Shown piece by piece: positions 49,881-61,525 of a stretch of 64,000 bases of DNA. The position numbers were made by a program, and so were the translations under genes. How positions within the stretch are numbered: position 1 is the first letter of the stretch; each line of letters begins with the position of its first letter. Under the pieces are notes generated by a model. The model saw only the letters and a program-made list of their open reading frames with translations, searched no databases and had not been told where the DNA came from. The DNA is from Hydractinia symbiolongicarpus. Its lineage: Eukaryota > Cnidaria > Hydrozoa > Anthoathecata > Hydractiniidae. The stretch lies in assembly GCF_029227915.1 (NCBI RefSeq), contig NC_079884.1, forward strand, positions 31,188,001 to 31,252,000, written 5' to 3'.

Positions 49881-51180
49881 CCCGGACTCGGCCCGTATAG
49901 TCAAAAGTATACAAAGAAAGTACCCAGGGTGTAAACTCATTTCCCGAACGATTTTTTAAATTATTATTTCACCACTAAAGCCCATGAGACTTGTAGTTTT
50001 TAAAAATGTTTCCATTTTTGATGAAACGCTGAATAAAAGAAGCTTAATCGCCGGCAAACGAACACCTGCGATTTCCCGTAAATCCCGGACTCGGCCCGTA
50101 TAGTCAAAAGTATACAAAGAAAGTACCCAGGGAGTAAACTCATTTCCCGAACGATTTTTTAAATTATTTTTTCACCACTAAAACGCATGAGACTTGTAGT
50201 TTTCAAAAATGTTTTCATTTTTGATGAGACGTATAATGAAAGAGGTTTAATTGCCGGCAAACGAAAACCCGGGATTTCCTGTAATTCCCGGGATTGGCCC
50301 GTATAGTCGAATGTATACAAAGAAAGTACCCTGTGAGTAAACTCATTTCCAGAACGATTTTTTAAATTATTTTTTCACCACTAAAACGCATAAGACTTGT
50401 AGTTTTTAAAAATGTTTTCATTTTTGATGAGACGCTGAATAAAAGAAGTTTAATCGCCGGCAAACGAAAACCCGCCATTTCCCGTAAACCTTGGACTCGG
50501 CCCGTATAGTCGAATGTATACAAAGAAAGTACCCTGTGAGTAAACTCATTTCCAGAACGATTTTTTAAATTATTTTTTCACCACTAAAACGCATAACACT
50601 TGTAGTTTTTAAAAATGTTTTCATTTTTGATGAGACGCTGAATAAAAGAAGTTTAATCGCCGGCAAACGAACACCTGCGATTTCCCGTAAATCCCGGACT
50701 CGGCCCGTATAGTCAAAAGTATGCAAAGAAAGTACCCAGGGAGTAAACTCATTTCCCGAACGATTTTTTAAATTATTTTTTCACCACTAAAACGCATGAG
50801 ACTTGTAGTTTTTAAAAATGTTTTCACTTTTGATGAGACGCGTAATGAAAGAGGTTTAATCGCCGGCAAACGAAATCCCGCGATTTCCCGTAAATCCGGG
50901 GCTTGGCCCGTATAGTCGAATGTATACAAAGAAAGTACCCTGTGAGTAAACTCATTTCCAGAACGATTTTTTAAATTATTTTTTCACCACTAAAACGCAT
51001 AAGACTTGTAGTTTTTAAAAATGTTTTCATTTTTGATGAGACGCTGAATAAAAGAAGTTTAATCGCCGGCAAACGAAAACCCGGGATTTCCTGTAATTCC
51101 CGGGATTGGCCCGTATAGTCAAAAGTATACAAAGAAAGTACCCAGGGAGTAAACTCATTTCCCGAACGATTTTTTATATT
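49880..51180 (+). repeat. Mosaic A-type monomers linking two higher-order repeats
   Basis: Full-length monomers of A type in an order not repeated as a whole elsewhere: AAGCTTAATCG and GTTTCCATTTTTG private changes near 50,010-50,045, the CCCGGG dyad at about 50,271 and 51,082, and CGCGTAATGAAAG near 50,840. At about 51,058 a monomer with GCTGAATAAAAG joins the CCCGGGATTTCCTG dyad, a combination that elsewhere follows GTATAATGAAAG, so it is a recombinant monomer. Confidence 0.65.
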
Positions 51181-53600
51181 ATTTTTTTACCACTAAACGC
51201 ATGAGACTTGTAGTTTTCAAAAATGTTTTCATATTTGATGGGACACTAAATAAAAGAAGTTTAATCGCCGGCAAACGAAAATCCGCGATTTCCCGTAAAT
51301 CCCGGGCTTGGCCCGTATAGTCGAATGTATACAAAGAAAGTACCCAGGGAGTAAATTCATTTCCCGAACGATTTTTTAATTTATTTTCACCACTAAAGCG
51401 CATGAGACTTGTAGTTTTCAAAAATGTTTTCATTTTTGATGAGACGCTGAATAAAAGAAGTTTAATCGCCGGCAAACGAACACCTGCGATTTACCGTAAA
51501 TCCCGGGCTTGGCCCGTATAGTCGAATGTATACAAAGAAAGTACCCTGTGAGTAAACTCATTTCCAGAACGATTTTTTAAATTATTTTTCACCACTAAAT
51601 AAAAGAAGTTTAATCGCAGGCAAACGAAAACCCGCCATTTCCCGTAAACCTTGGACTCGGCCCGTATAGTCAAACGTATACAAAGAAAGTACCCAGGGAG
51701 TAAACTCATTTCCCGAACGATTTTTTATATTATTTTTTTACCACTAAACGCACGAGACTTGTAGTTTTCAAAAATGTTTTCATATTTGATGGGACACTAA
51801 ATAAAAGAAGTTTAATCGCCGGCAAACGAAAATCCGCGATTTACCGTAAATCCCGGGCTTGGCCCGTATAGTCGAATGTATACAAAGAAAGTACCCTGTG
51901 AGTAAACTCATTTCCAGAACGATTTTTTAAATTATTTTTTCACTACTAAAACGCATAAGACTTGTAGTTTTTAAAAATGTTTTCATTTTTGATGAGACGC
52001 TGAATAAAAGAAGTTTAATCGCCGGCAAACGAAAACCCGCAATATCCCGTAAATCCCGGGCTTGGCCCGTATAGTCAAAAGTTTCCAAAAAAGTACCCAG
52101 GGAGTAAATTCATTTCCCGAACGATTTTTTAAATTATTTTTCACCACTAAAACGCATGAGACTTGTAGTTTTCAAAAATGTTTTCATTTTTGATGAGACG
52201 CTGAATAAAAGAAGTTTAATCGCCGGCAAACGAACACCTGCGATTTCCCGTAAATGCCGGACTCGGCCCTATAGTCAAAAGTATACAAAGAAAGTACCCA
52301 GGGAGTAAACTCATTTCCCGAACGATTTTTTAAATTATTTTTTCACCACTAAAACGCATGAGACTTGTAGTTTTTAAAAATGTTTTCACTTTTGATGAGA
52401 CGCCTAATGAAAGAGGTTTAATCGCCGGCAAACGAAATCCCGCGATTTCCCGTAAATCCGGGGCTTGGCCCGTATAGTCGAATGTATACAAAGAAAGTAC
52501 CCAGGGAGTAAACTCATTTCCCGAACGATTTTTTTAATTTTTTTTTCACCACTAAAACGCATGAGACTTGTAGTTTTCAAAAATGTTTTCATTTTTGATG
52601 AGACGCGTAATGAAAGAGGTTTAATCGCCGGCAAACGAAAACCCGCGATTTCCCGTAAATCCCGGGATTGCCCCGTGTAGTCGAATGTATACAAAGAAAG
52701 TACCCTGTGAGTAAACTCATTTCCAGAACGATTTTTTAAATTATTTTTTCACCACTAAAACGCATGAGACTTGTAGTTTTCAAACTTGTTTTCATTTTTG
52801 TTGAGACGCTGAATAAAAGAAGTTTAATCGCTGGCAAACGAACACCTGTGATTTCCCGTAAATCCAGGACTCGGCCCGTATCGTCAAAAGTATACAAAGA
52901 AAGTACCCAGGGAGTAAACTAATTTCACAAACGATTTTTTAAATTATTATTTCACCACTAAAGCCCATGAGACTTGTAGTTTTTAAAAATGTTTTCATTT
53001 TTGATGAGACGCTGAATAAAAGAAGTTTAATCGCCGGCAAACGAAAACCCGCGATTTCCAGGAAATCCCGGACTCGGCCTGTATAGTCAAAAGTATACAA
53101 AGAAAGTACCCAGGGAGTAAACTCATTTCCCAAACGATCTTTTAAATTATTATTTCACCACTAAAGCCCATGAGACTTGTAGTTTTTAAAAATGTTTTCA
53201 TTTTTGATGAGACGCTGAATAAAAGAAGTTTAATCGCCGGCAAACGAAAACCCGCGATTTCTCGTAAATCCCGGACTCGGCCCGTATGGTCAAAAGTATA
53301 CAAGGAAAATACCCAGTGAGTAAACTCATTTCCCGTACGAATTTTTAAATTATTTTTTCACCACTAAAACGCATGAGACTTGTAGTTTTTAAAAATGTTT
53401 TTATTTTTGATGAGACGCTGAATAAAAGAAGTTTAATCGCCGGCAAACGAAAACCTGCGATTTCCAGTAAATCCCGGACTCGGCCCGTATAGTCAAAAGT
53501 ATACAAAGAAAGTACCCAGGGAGTAAACTCATTTCCAGAACGATTTTTTAAATTATTTTTTCACCACTAAAACGCATGAGACTTGTAGTTTTCAAAAATG
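51180..53600 (+). repeat. A-type segment paralogous to 11.5-14.1 kb
   Basis: From about 52,300 to 53,540 the sequence follows 12,860-14,100 at offset 39,440 with the T-rich tract, CAAACTTG and AAGGAAAATACC markers. One monomer with CGCTCGATTTCCCGTACATCC lies at about 53,600-53,690, present also near 6,260 but absent at 14,110, after which the offset to block E becomes 39,643. Confidence 0.82.
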
Positions 53601-54338
53601 TTTTCATTTTTGAAGAGACGCTGAATAAAAGAAGTTTAATCGCCGGCTAACGAAAACGCTCGATTTCCCGTACATCCCGGACTCGGCCCGTATAGTCAAA
53701 AGTATACAAAGAAAGTACCCAGGGAGTAAACTCATTTCCCGAACGATTTTTTAAATTATATTTTCACCACTAAAACGCATGAGACTTGTAGTTTTTAGAA
53801 ATGTTTTCATTTTTGATGAGACGTTAGTGAAAGTGGTTTAATAGCTGGCAAACGAAAACCCGCGATTTCCCGTAAATCCCTGGCTTGGCCCGTTTAGTCG
53901 AATGTATACAAAGAAAGTACCCTGTGAGTAAACTCATTTCCAAAACGATTTTTTAAATTATTATTTCACCACTAAAGCCCATGAGACTTGTAGTTTTCAG
54001 CAATGTTTTCATTTTTGATGAGACGCTTAGTGAATGTGGTTTAATAGCCGGCAAACGAAAACCCGTGATTTCCTGTAAATCCCGGGTTTGGCCCGTATAG
54101 TCGAATGTATACAAAGAAAGTACCCCGTGAGTAAACTCATTTCCAAAACGATTTTTTAAATTATCTTTTCACCACTAAAACGCATGAGACTTGTAGTTTT
54201 CAAAAATGTTTTCATTTTTGATGAGACGTTGAATAAAAGAAGTTTAATCGCCGGCAAACGAAAACGCGCGATTTCCCGTGAATCCCGGACTCGGCCCGTA
54301 TAGTCAAAACTATACAAAGAAAGTACCCAGGGAGTAAA

Positions 54339-54351
54339 CTTATTTCCTAAC
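54339..54351 (+). repeat. 13-bp insertion in one monomer
   Basis: The monomer reads TAAA-CTTATTTCCTAAC-CTCATTTCCCGAAC where others have TAAA-CTCATTTCCCGAAC. The extra 13 bases are an imperfect copy of the following 14, so they look like slippage or a small template switch. It is found only once in the window. Confidence 0.85.
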
Positions 54352-56538
54352 CTCATTTCCCGAACGATTTTTTAAATTATTTTTTCACCACTAAAACGCA
54401 TGAGACTTGTAGTTTTCAAAAATGTTTTCATTTTTGATGAGACGTTAAATAAAAGAAGTTTAATCGCCGGCAAACGCAATCCCGCGATTTCCCGTAAATC
54501 CGGGGCTTGGCCCGTATAGTCAAATGTATACAAAGAAAGTACCCAGGGAGTAAACTCATTTCCCGAACGATTTTTTTAATTTTTTTTTCACCACTAAAAC
54601 GCATGAGACTTGTAGTTTTTAAAAATGCTTTCATTTTTGATGAGACGCTGAATAAAAGAAGTTTAATCGCCGGCAAACAAAAACCCGCGATTTCCCGTAA
54701 ATCCCGGACTCGGCCCGTATAGTCAAAAGTATAAAAAGAAAGTACCCATGGAGTAAAATCATTTCCCGAACGATTTTTTAAATTATTTTTTCACCACTAA
54801 AACGCATGAGACTTGTAGTTTTCAAAAATGTTTTCATTTTTGATGAGACGCTGAATAAAAGAAGTTTAATCGCCGGCAAACGAAAACCCGCCATTTTCCG
54901 TGAACCCCGGTCTCGGCCCGTATAGTCGAAAGTATACAAAGAAGGTACCCAGGGAGTAAACTCATTTCCCGAACGATTTTTTAAATTATTTTTTCACCAC
55001 TAAACCGCATGAGACTTGTAGTTTTCAAAAATGTTTTCATTTTTGATGGGACGCTGAATAAAAGAAGTTTAATCGCCGGCAAACGAAAACCTGCGATTTC
55101 CCGTAAACCCCGGACTCGGCCCGTATAGTCAAATGTATACAAAGAAAGTACCCAGGGAGTAAACTCATTTCCCGAACGATTTTTTAAATTATTTTTTCAC
55201 CACTAAAACGCATGAGACTGGTAGTTTTCAGAAATGTTTTCATTTTTGATGAAACCCTTAATGAAAGTGGTTTAATCGCCGGCAAACCAAAACCCGCGAT
55301 TATCCGTAAATCCCGGGCTTGGCCCGTATAGTCGAATGAATACAAAGAAAGTACCCTGTGAGTAAACTCATTTCCAGAACGATTTTTTAAATTATCTTTT
55401 CACCACTAAAACGCATGAGACTTGTAGTTTTCAAAAATGTTTTCATTTTTGATGAGACGCTGAATGAAAGGAGTTTAATCGCCGGCAAACGAAAACGCTC
55501 GATTTCCCGTACATCCCGGACTCGGCCCGTTTAGTAAAAAGTATACAAAGAAAGTACCCAGGGAGTAAACTCATTTCCCGAACGATTTTTTAAATTATAT
55601 TTTCACCACTAAAACGCATGAGACTTGTAGTTTTTAGAAATGTTTTCATTTTTGATGAGACGTTAGTGAAAGTGGTTTATTCGCTGGCAAACGAAAACCC
55701 GCGATTTCCGGTAAATCCCTGGCTTGGCCCGTTTAGTCGAATGTATACAAAGAAAGTACCCTGTGAGTAAACTCATTTCCAAAACGATTTTTTAAATTAT
55801 TATTTCACCACTAAAGCCCATGAGACTTGTAGTTTTCAGAAATGTTTTCATTTTTGATGAGACGCTTAGTGAATGTGGTTTAATAGCCGGCAAACGAAAA
55901 CCCGTGATTTCCTGTAAATCCCGGGCTTGGCCCGTATAGTCGAATGTATACCAAGAAAGTACCCTGTGAGTAAACTCATTTCCAAAACGATTTTTTAAAC
56001 TATCTTTTCACCACTAAAACATATGAGACTTGTAGTTTTCAAAAATGTTTTCATTTTTGATGAGACGTTGAATAAAAGAAGTTTAATCGCCGGCAAACGA
56101 AAACCCGCCATTTCCCGTAAACCCCGGACTCGGCCCGTATAGTCAAATGTATACAAAGAAAGTACCTAGGGAGTAAACTCATTTTCCGAACGATTTTTTA
56201 AATTATTAATTCACCACTAAAGCCCATGAGACTTGTAGTTTTTAGAAATGTTTTCATTTTTGATGAGACGTTAGTGAAAGTGGTTTATTCGCTGGCAAAC
56301 GAAAACCCGCGATTTCCGGTAAATCCCTGGCTTGGCCCGTTTAGTCGAATGTATACAAAGAAAGTACCCTGTGAGTAAACTCATTTCCAAAACGATTTTT
56401 TAAATTATTATTTCACCACTAAAGCCCATGAGACTTGTAGTTTTCAGAAATGTTTTCATTTTTGATGAGACGCTTAGTGAATGTGGTTTAATAGCCGGCA
56501 AACGAAAACCCGTGATTTCCTGTAAATCCCGGACTCGG

Positions 56539-56713
56539 CCCGTATAGTCAAAAGTATACAAAGAAAGTACCCAGGGAGTAAACTCATTTCCCGAACGATT
56601 TTTTAAATTATATTTTCACCACTAAAACGCATGAGACTTGTAGTTTTTAGAAATGTTTAGAAATGAAAAAAAATTTAGAAATGGCAAACGAAAACCGTAA
56701 ATCCCGGGCTTGG
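56539..56713 (+). repeat. 175-bp rearranged monomer, copy 2
   Basis: Same internal structure as the copy ending at 21110, including the A8 run and the downstream TAGTTGAATG marker. It starts the left copy of the 2,000-bp duplication. Confidence 0.9.
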
Positions 56714-57361
56714 CCCGTATAGTTGAATGTATACCAAGAAAGTATCCTGTGAGTAAACTCATTTCCAAAACGATTTTTTAAACTATCTTTTCACCACTAA
56801 AACATATGAGACTTGTAGTTTTCAAAAATGTTTTTCTTTTTGATGAGACGTTGAATAAAAAAAGTTTAATCGCCGGCAAACGAAAACCCGCCATTTCCCG
56901 TAAACCCCGGACTCGGCCCGTATAGTCAAATGTATACAAAGAAAGTACCCAGGGAGTAAACTCATTTTCCGAACGATTTTTAAAATTATTAATTCACCAC
57001 TAAAGCCCATGAGACTTGTAGTTTTTAAAAATGCTTTCATTTTTGATGAGACGCTGAATAAAAGAAGTTTAATCGCCGGCAAACGAAAACCCGCGATTTC
57101 CCGTAAATCCCGGACTCGGCCCGTATAGTCAAAAGTATACAAAAAAAGTACCCTGTGAGTAAACTCATTTCCAAAACGATTTTTTAAATTATCTTTTCAC
57201 CACTATAACGCATGAGACTTGTAGTTTTCAAAAATGTTTTTATTTTTGATGAGACGCTGAGTAAAAGAAGTTTAATCGCCGGCAAACGAAAACCCGCCAT
57301 TTCCTGTAAACCCCGGACTCGGCCCGTATAGTCAAAAGTATACAAAGAAGGTACCCAGGGA

Positions 57362-57767
57362 GTAAACGCATTTCACGAACGATTTTTTTAAATTATTTTT
57401 TCACCACTAAAACGCATGAGACTTGTAGTTTTCAAAAATGTTTTCATTTTAGATGAGACGCTGAATAAAAGAAGTTTAATCGCTGGCAAACGAAAACGCT
57501 CGATTTCCCGTACATCCCGGACTCGGCCCGTATAGTCAAAAGTATACAAAGAAAGTATCAGGGGGTAAACGCATTTCACGAACGATTTTTTTAAATTATT
57601 TTTTCACCACTAAAACGCATGAGACTTGTAGTTTTCAAAAATGTTTTCATTTTAGATGAGACGCTGAATAAAAGAAGTTTAATCGCTGGCAAACGAAAAC
57701 GCTCGATTTCCCGTACATCCCGGACTCGGCCCGTATAGTCAAAAGTATACAAAGAAAGTATCAGGGG
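57362..57767 (+). repeat. Single-monomer tandem duplication with AGTATCAGGGGG
   Basis: Two adjacent 203-bp monomers share GTAAACGCATTTCACG, CATTTTAGATGAG and GCTGGCAAACGAAAACGCTCG, and both run into GAAAGTATCAGGGGGTAAAC, in which the usual ACCCAGGGAG is shortened. The pair recurs 2,000 bases downstream. Confidence 0.83.
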
Positions 57768-58538
57768 GTAAACTCATTTCCCGAACGATTTTTTAAATTA
57801 TATTTTCACCACTAAAACGCATGAGACTTGTAGTTTTTAGAAATGTTTTCATTTTTGATGAGACGTTAGTGAAAGTGGTTTAACCGCTGGCAAGCGAAAA
57901 CCCGCGATTTCCCGTAAATCCCTGGCTTGGCCCGTTTAGTCGAATGTATACAAAGAAAGTACCCTGTGAGTAAACTCATTTTCCGAACGATTTTTTAAAT
58001 TATTAATTCACCACTAAAGCCCATGAGACTTGTAGTTTTTAGAAATGTTTTCATTTTTGATGAGACGTTAGTGAAAGTGGTTTATTCGCTGGCAAACGAA
58101 AACCCGCGATTTCCCGTAAATCCCTGGCTTGGCCCGTTTAGTCGAATGTATACAAAGAAAGTACCCTGTGAGTAAACTCATTTCCAAAACGATTTTTTAA
58201 ATTATTATTTCACCACTAAAGCCCATGAGACTTGTAGATTTCAGAAATGTTTTCATTTTTGATGAGACGCTTAGTGAATGTGGTTTAATAGCCGGCAAAC
58301 GAAAACCCGTAATTTCCTGTAAATCCCGGGCTTGGCCCGTATAGTCGAATGTATACCAAGAAAGTACCCTGTGAGTAAACTCATTTCCAAAACGATTTTT
58401 TAAACTATCTTTTCACCAATAAAACACATGAGACTTGTAGTTTTCAAAAATGTTTTCATTTTTGATGAGACGCTGAATAAAAGGAGTTTAATCGCCGGCA
58501 AACGAAAACGCTCGATTTCCCGTACATCCCGGACTCGG

Positions 58539-58713
58539 CCCGTATAGTCAAAAGTATACAAAGAAAGTACCCAGGGAGTAAACTCATTTCCCGAACGATT
58601 TTTTAAATTATATTTTCACCACTAAAACGCATGAGACTTGTAGTTTTTAGAAATGTTTAGAAATGAAAAAAAATTTAGAAATGGCAAACGAAAACCGTAA
58701 ATCCCGGGCTTGG
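58539..58713 (+). repeat. 175-bp rearranged monomer, copy 3
   Basis: Identical structure, exactly 2,000 bases after copy 2. Its upstream neighbours (57,980-58,540) match 20,380-20,940 at offset 37,603, so this is the direct counterpart of the block E copy. Confidence 0.9.
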
Positions 58714-61350
58714 CCCGTATAGTTGAATGTATACCAAGAAAGTACCCTGTGAGTAAACTCATTTCCAAAACGATTTTTTAAACTATCTTTTCACCACTAA
58801 AACATATGAGACTTGTAGTTTTCAAAAATGTTTTTCTTTTTGATGAGACGTTGAATAAAAAAAGTTTAATCGCCGGCAAACGAAAACCCGCCATTTCCCG
58901 TAAACCCCGGACTCGGCCCGTATAGTCAAATGTATACAAAGAAAGTACCCAGGGAGTAAACTCATTTTCCGAACGATTTTTAAAATTATTAATTCACCAC
59001 TAAAGCCCATGAGACTTGTAGTTTTTAAAAATGCTTTCATTTTTGATGAGACGCTGAATAAAAGAAGTTTAATCGCCGGCAAACGAAAACCCGCGATTTC
59101 CCGTAAATCCCGGACTCGGCCCGTATAGTCAAAAGTATACAAAAAAAGTACCCTGTGAGTAAACTCATTTCCAAAACGATTTTTTAAATTATCTTTTCAC
59201 CACTATAACGCATGAGACTTGTAGTTTTCAAAAATGTTTTTATTTTTGATGAGACGCTGAGTAAAAGAAGTTTAATCGCCGGCAAACGAAAACCCGCCAT
59301 TTCCTGTAAACCCCGGACTCGGCCCGTATAGTCAAAAGTATACAAAGAAGGTACCCAGGGAGTAAACGCATTTCACGAACGATTTTTTTAAATTATTTTT
59401 TCACCACTAAAACGCATGAGACTTGTAGTTTTCAAAAATGTTTTCATTTTAGATGAGACGCTGAATAAAAGAAGTTTAATCGCTGGCAAACGAAAACGCT
59501 CGATTTCCCGTACATCCCGGACTCGGCCCGTATAGTCAAAAATTTTCAAAGAAAGTATCAGGGGGTAAACGCATTTCACGAACGATTTTTTTAAATTATT
59601 TTTTCACCACTAAAACGCATGAGACTTGTAGTTTTCAAAAATGTTTTCATTTTAGATGAGACGCTGAATAAAAGAAGTTTAATCGCTGGCAAACGAAAAC
59701 GCTCGATTTCCCGTACATCCCGGACTCGGCCCGTATAGTCAAAAGTATACAAAGAAAGTATCAGGGGGTAAACTCATTTCCCGAACGATTTTTTAAATTA
59801 TATTTTCACCACTAAAACGCATGAGACTTGTAGTTTTTAGAAATGTTTTCATTTTTGATGAGACGTTAGTGAAAGTGGTTTAACCGCTGGCAAGCGAAAA
59901 CCCGCGATTTCCCGTAAATCCCTGGCTTGGCCCGTTTAGTCGAATGTATACAAAGAAAGTACCCTGTGAGTAAACTCATTTCCAAAACGATTTTTTAAAT
60001 TATTATTTCACCACTAAAGCCCATGAGACTTGTAGTTTTCAGAAATGTTTTCATTTTTGATGAGACGCTTAGTGAATGTGGTTTAATAGCCGGCAAACGA
60101 AAACCCGTGATTTCTTGTAAATCCCGGGCTTGGCCCGTATAATCGAATGTATACAAAGAAAGTACCCTGTGAGTAAACTCATTTCCAAAACGATTTTTTA
60201 AATTATCTTTTCCCCACTAAAACGCATGAGACTTGTAGTTTTCAAAAATGTTTTCATTTTTGATGAGACGTTGAATAAAAGAAGTTTAATCGCCGGCAAA
60301 CGAAAACCCGCCATTTCCCGTAAACCCCGGACTCGGCCCGTATAGTCAAATGTATACAAAGAAAGTACCCGGGGAGTAAACTCATTTCCCGAACGATTTT
60401 TTAAATTATTTTTTCACCACTAAAACGCATGAGACTTGTAGTTTTCAGAAATGTTTTCATTTTTGATGAAACCCTTAATGAAAGTGGTTTAATCGCCGGC
60501 AAACCAAAACCCGCGATTTTCCGTAAATCCCGGGCTTGGCCCGTATAGTCGAATGAATACAAAGAAAGTACCCTGTGAGTAAACTCATTTCCAGAACGAT
60601 TATTTAAATTATCTTTTCACCACTAAAACGCATGAGACTTGTAGTTTTCAAAAATGTTTTCATTTTTGATGAGACGCTGAATGAAAGGAGTTTAATCGCC
60701 GGCAAACGAAAACGCTCGATTTCCCGTACATCCCGGACTCGGCCCGTATAGTCAAAAGTATACAAAGAAAGTACCCAGGGAGTAAACTCATTTCCCGAAC
60801 GATTTTTTAAATTACATTTTCACCACTAAAACGCATGAGACTTGTAGTTTTTAGAAATGTTTTCATTTTTGATGAGACGTTAGTGAAAGTGGTTTATTCT
60901 CTGGCAAACGAAAACCCGCGATTTCCCGTAAATCCCTGGCTTGGCCCGTTTAGTCGAATGTATACAAAGAAAGTACCCTGTGAGTAAACTCATTTCCAAA
61001 ACGATTTTTTAAATTATTATTTCACCACTAAAGCCCATGAGACTTGTAGTTTTTAAAAATGCTTTCATTTTTGATGAGACGCTGAATAAAAGAAGTTTAA
61101 TCGCCGGCAAACGAAAACCCGCGATTTCCCGTAAATCCCGGACTCGGCCCGCATAGTCAAAAGTATACAAAGAAAGTACCCAGGGAGTAAACTCATTTCC
61201 CGAACGATTTTTTAAATTATTTTTTCACCACTAAAACGCATGAGATTTGTAGTTTTCAGAAATGTTTTCATTTTTGATGAGACGCTGAATAAAAGAAGTT
61301 TAATCGCCGGCAAACGAAAACCCGCGATTTCCCGTAAATCCCGGACTCGG

Positions 61351-61525
61351 CCCGTATAATCAAAAGTATACAAAGAAAGTACCCAGGGAGTAAACTCATT
61401 TCCCGAACGATTTTTTAAATTATATTTTCACCACTAAAACGCATGAGACTTGTAGTTTTTAGAAATGTTTAGAAATGAAAAAAAATTTAGAAATGGCACA
61501 CGAAAACCGTAAATCCCGGGCTTGG
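61351..61525 (+). repeat. 175-bp rearranged monomer, copy 4
   Basis: Same rearrangement with a private change, GGCACACG instead of GGCAAACG, after the third TTTAGAAATG, and TATAATC at its start. Confidence 0.88.

Larger units (their letters stand above)
37480..53600 (+). repeat. Block A': second A-type satellite region
   Basis: The markers of block A return: GATGGGACACTAAATAAAAG, 148-bp truncated monomers, GTATAATGAAAG with the CCCGGG dyad, the T-rich tract and CAAACTTG. The order resembles block A but copy numbers differ. The left part is arranged in 3.39-3.59-kb units and the middle in 2,265- and 552-bp units. Confidence 0.76.
56530..59980 (+). repeat. Exact 2,000-bp-offset duplication
   Basis: About 56,530-57,980 recurs at 58,530-59,980 with offset exactly 2,000 and only a few differences: TATCCTG against TACCCTG near 56,754, and a cluster of three changes where AAAGTATACAAAG became AAAATTTTCAAAG near 59,540. 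The copies diverge at about 57,980, where the first continues TTTTCCGAACG and the second TTTCCAAAACG. The repeated part includes one 175-bp monomer. Confidence 0.88.
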
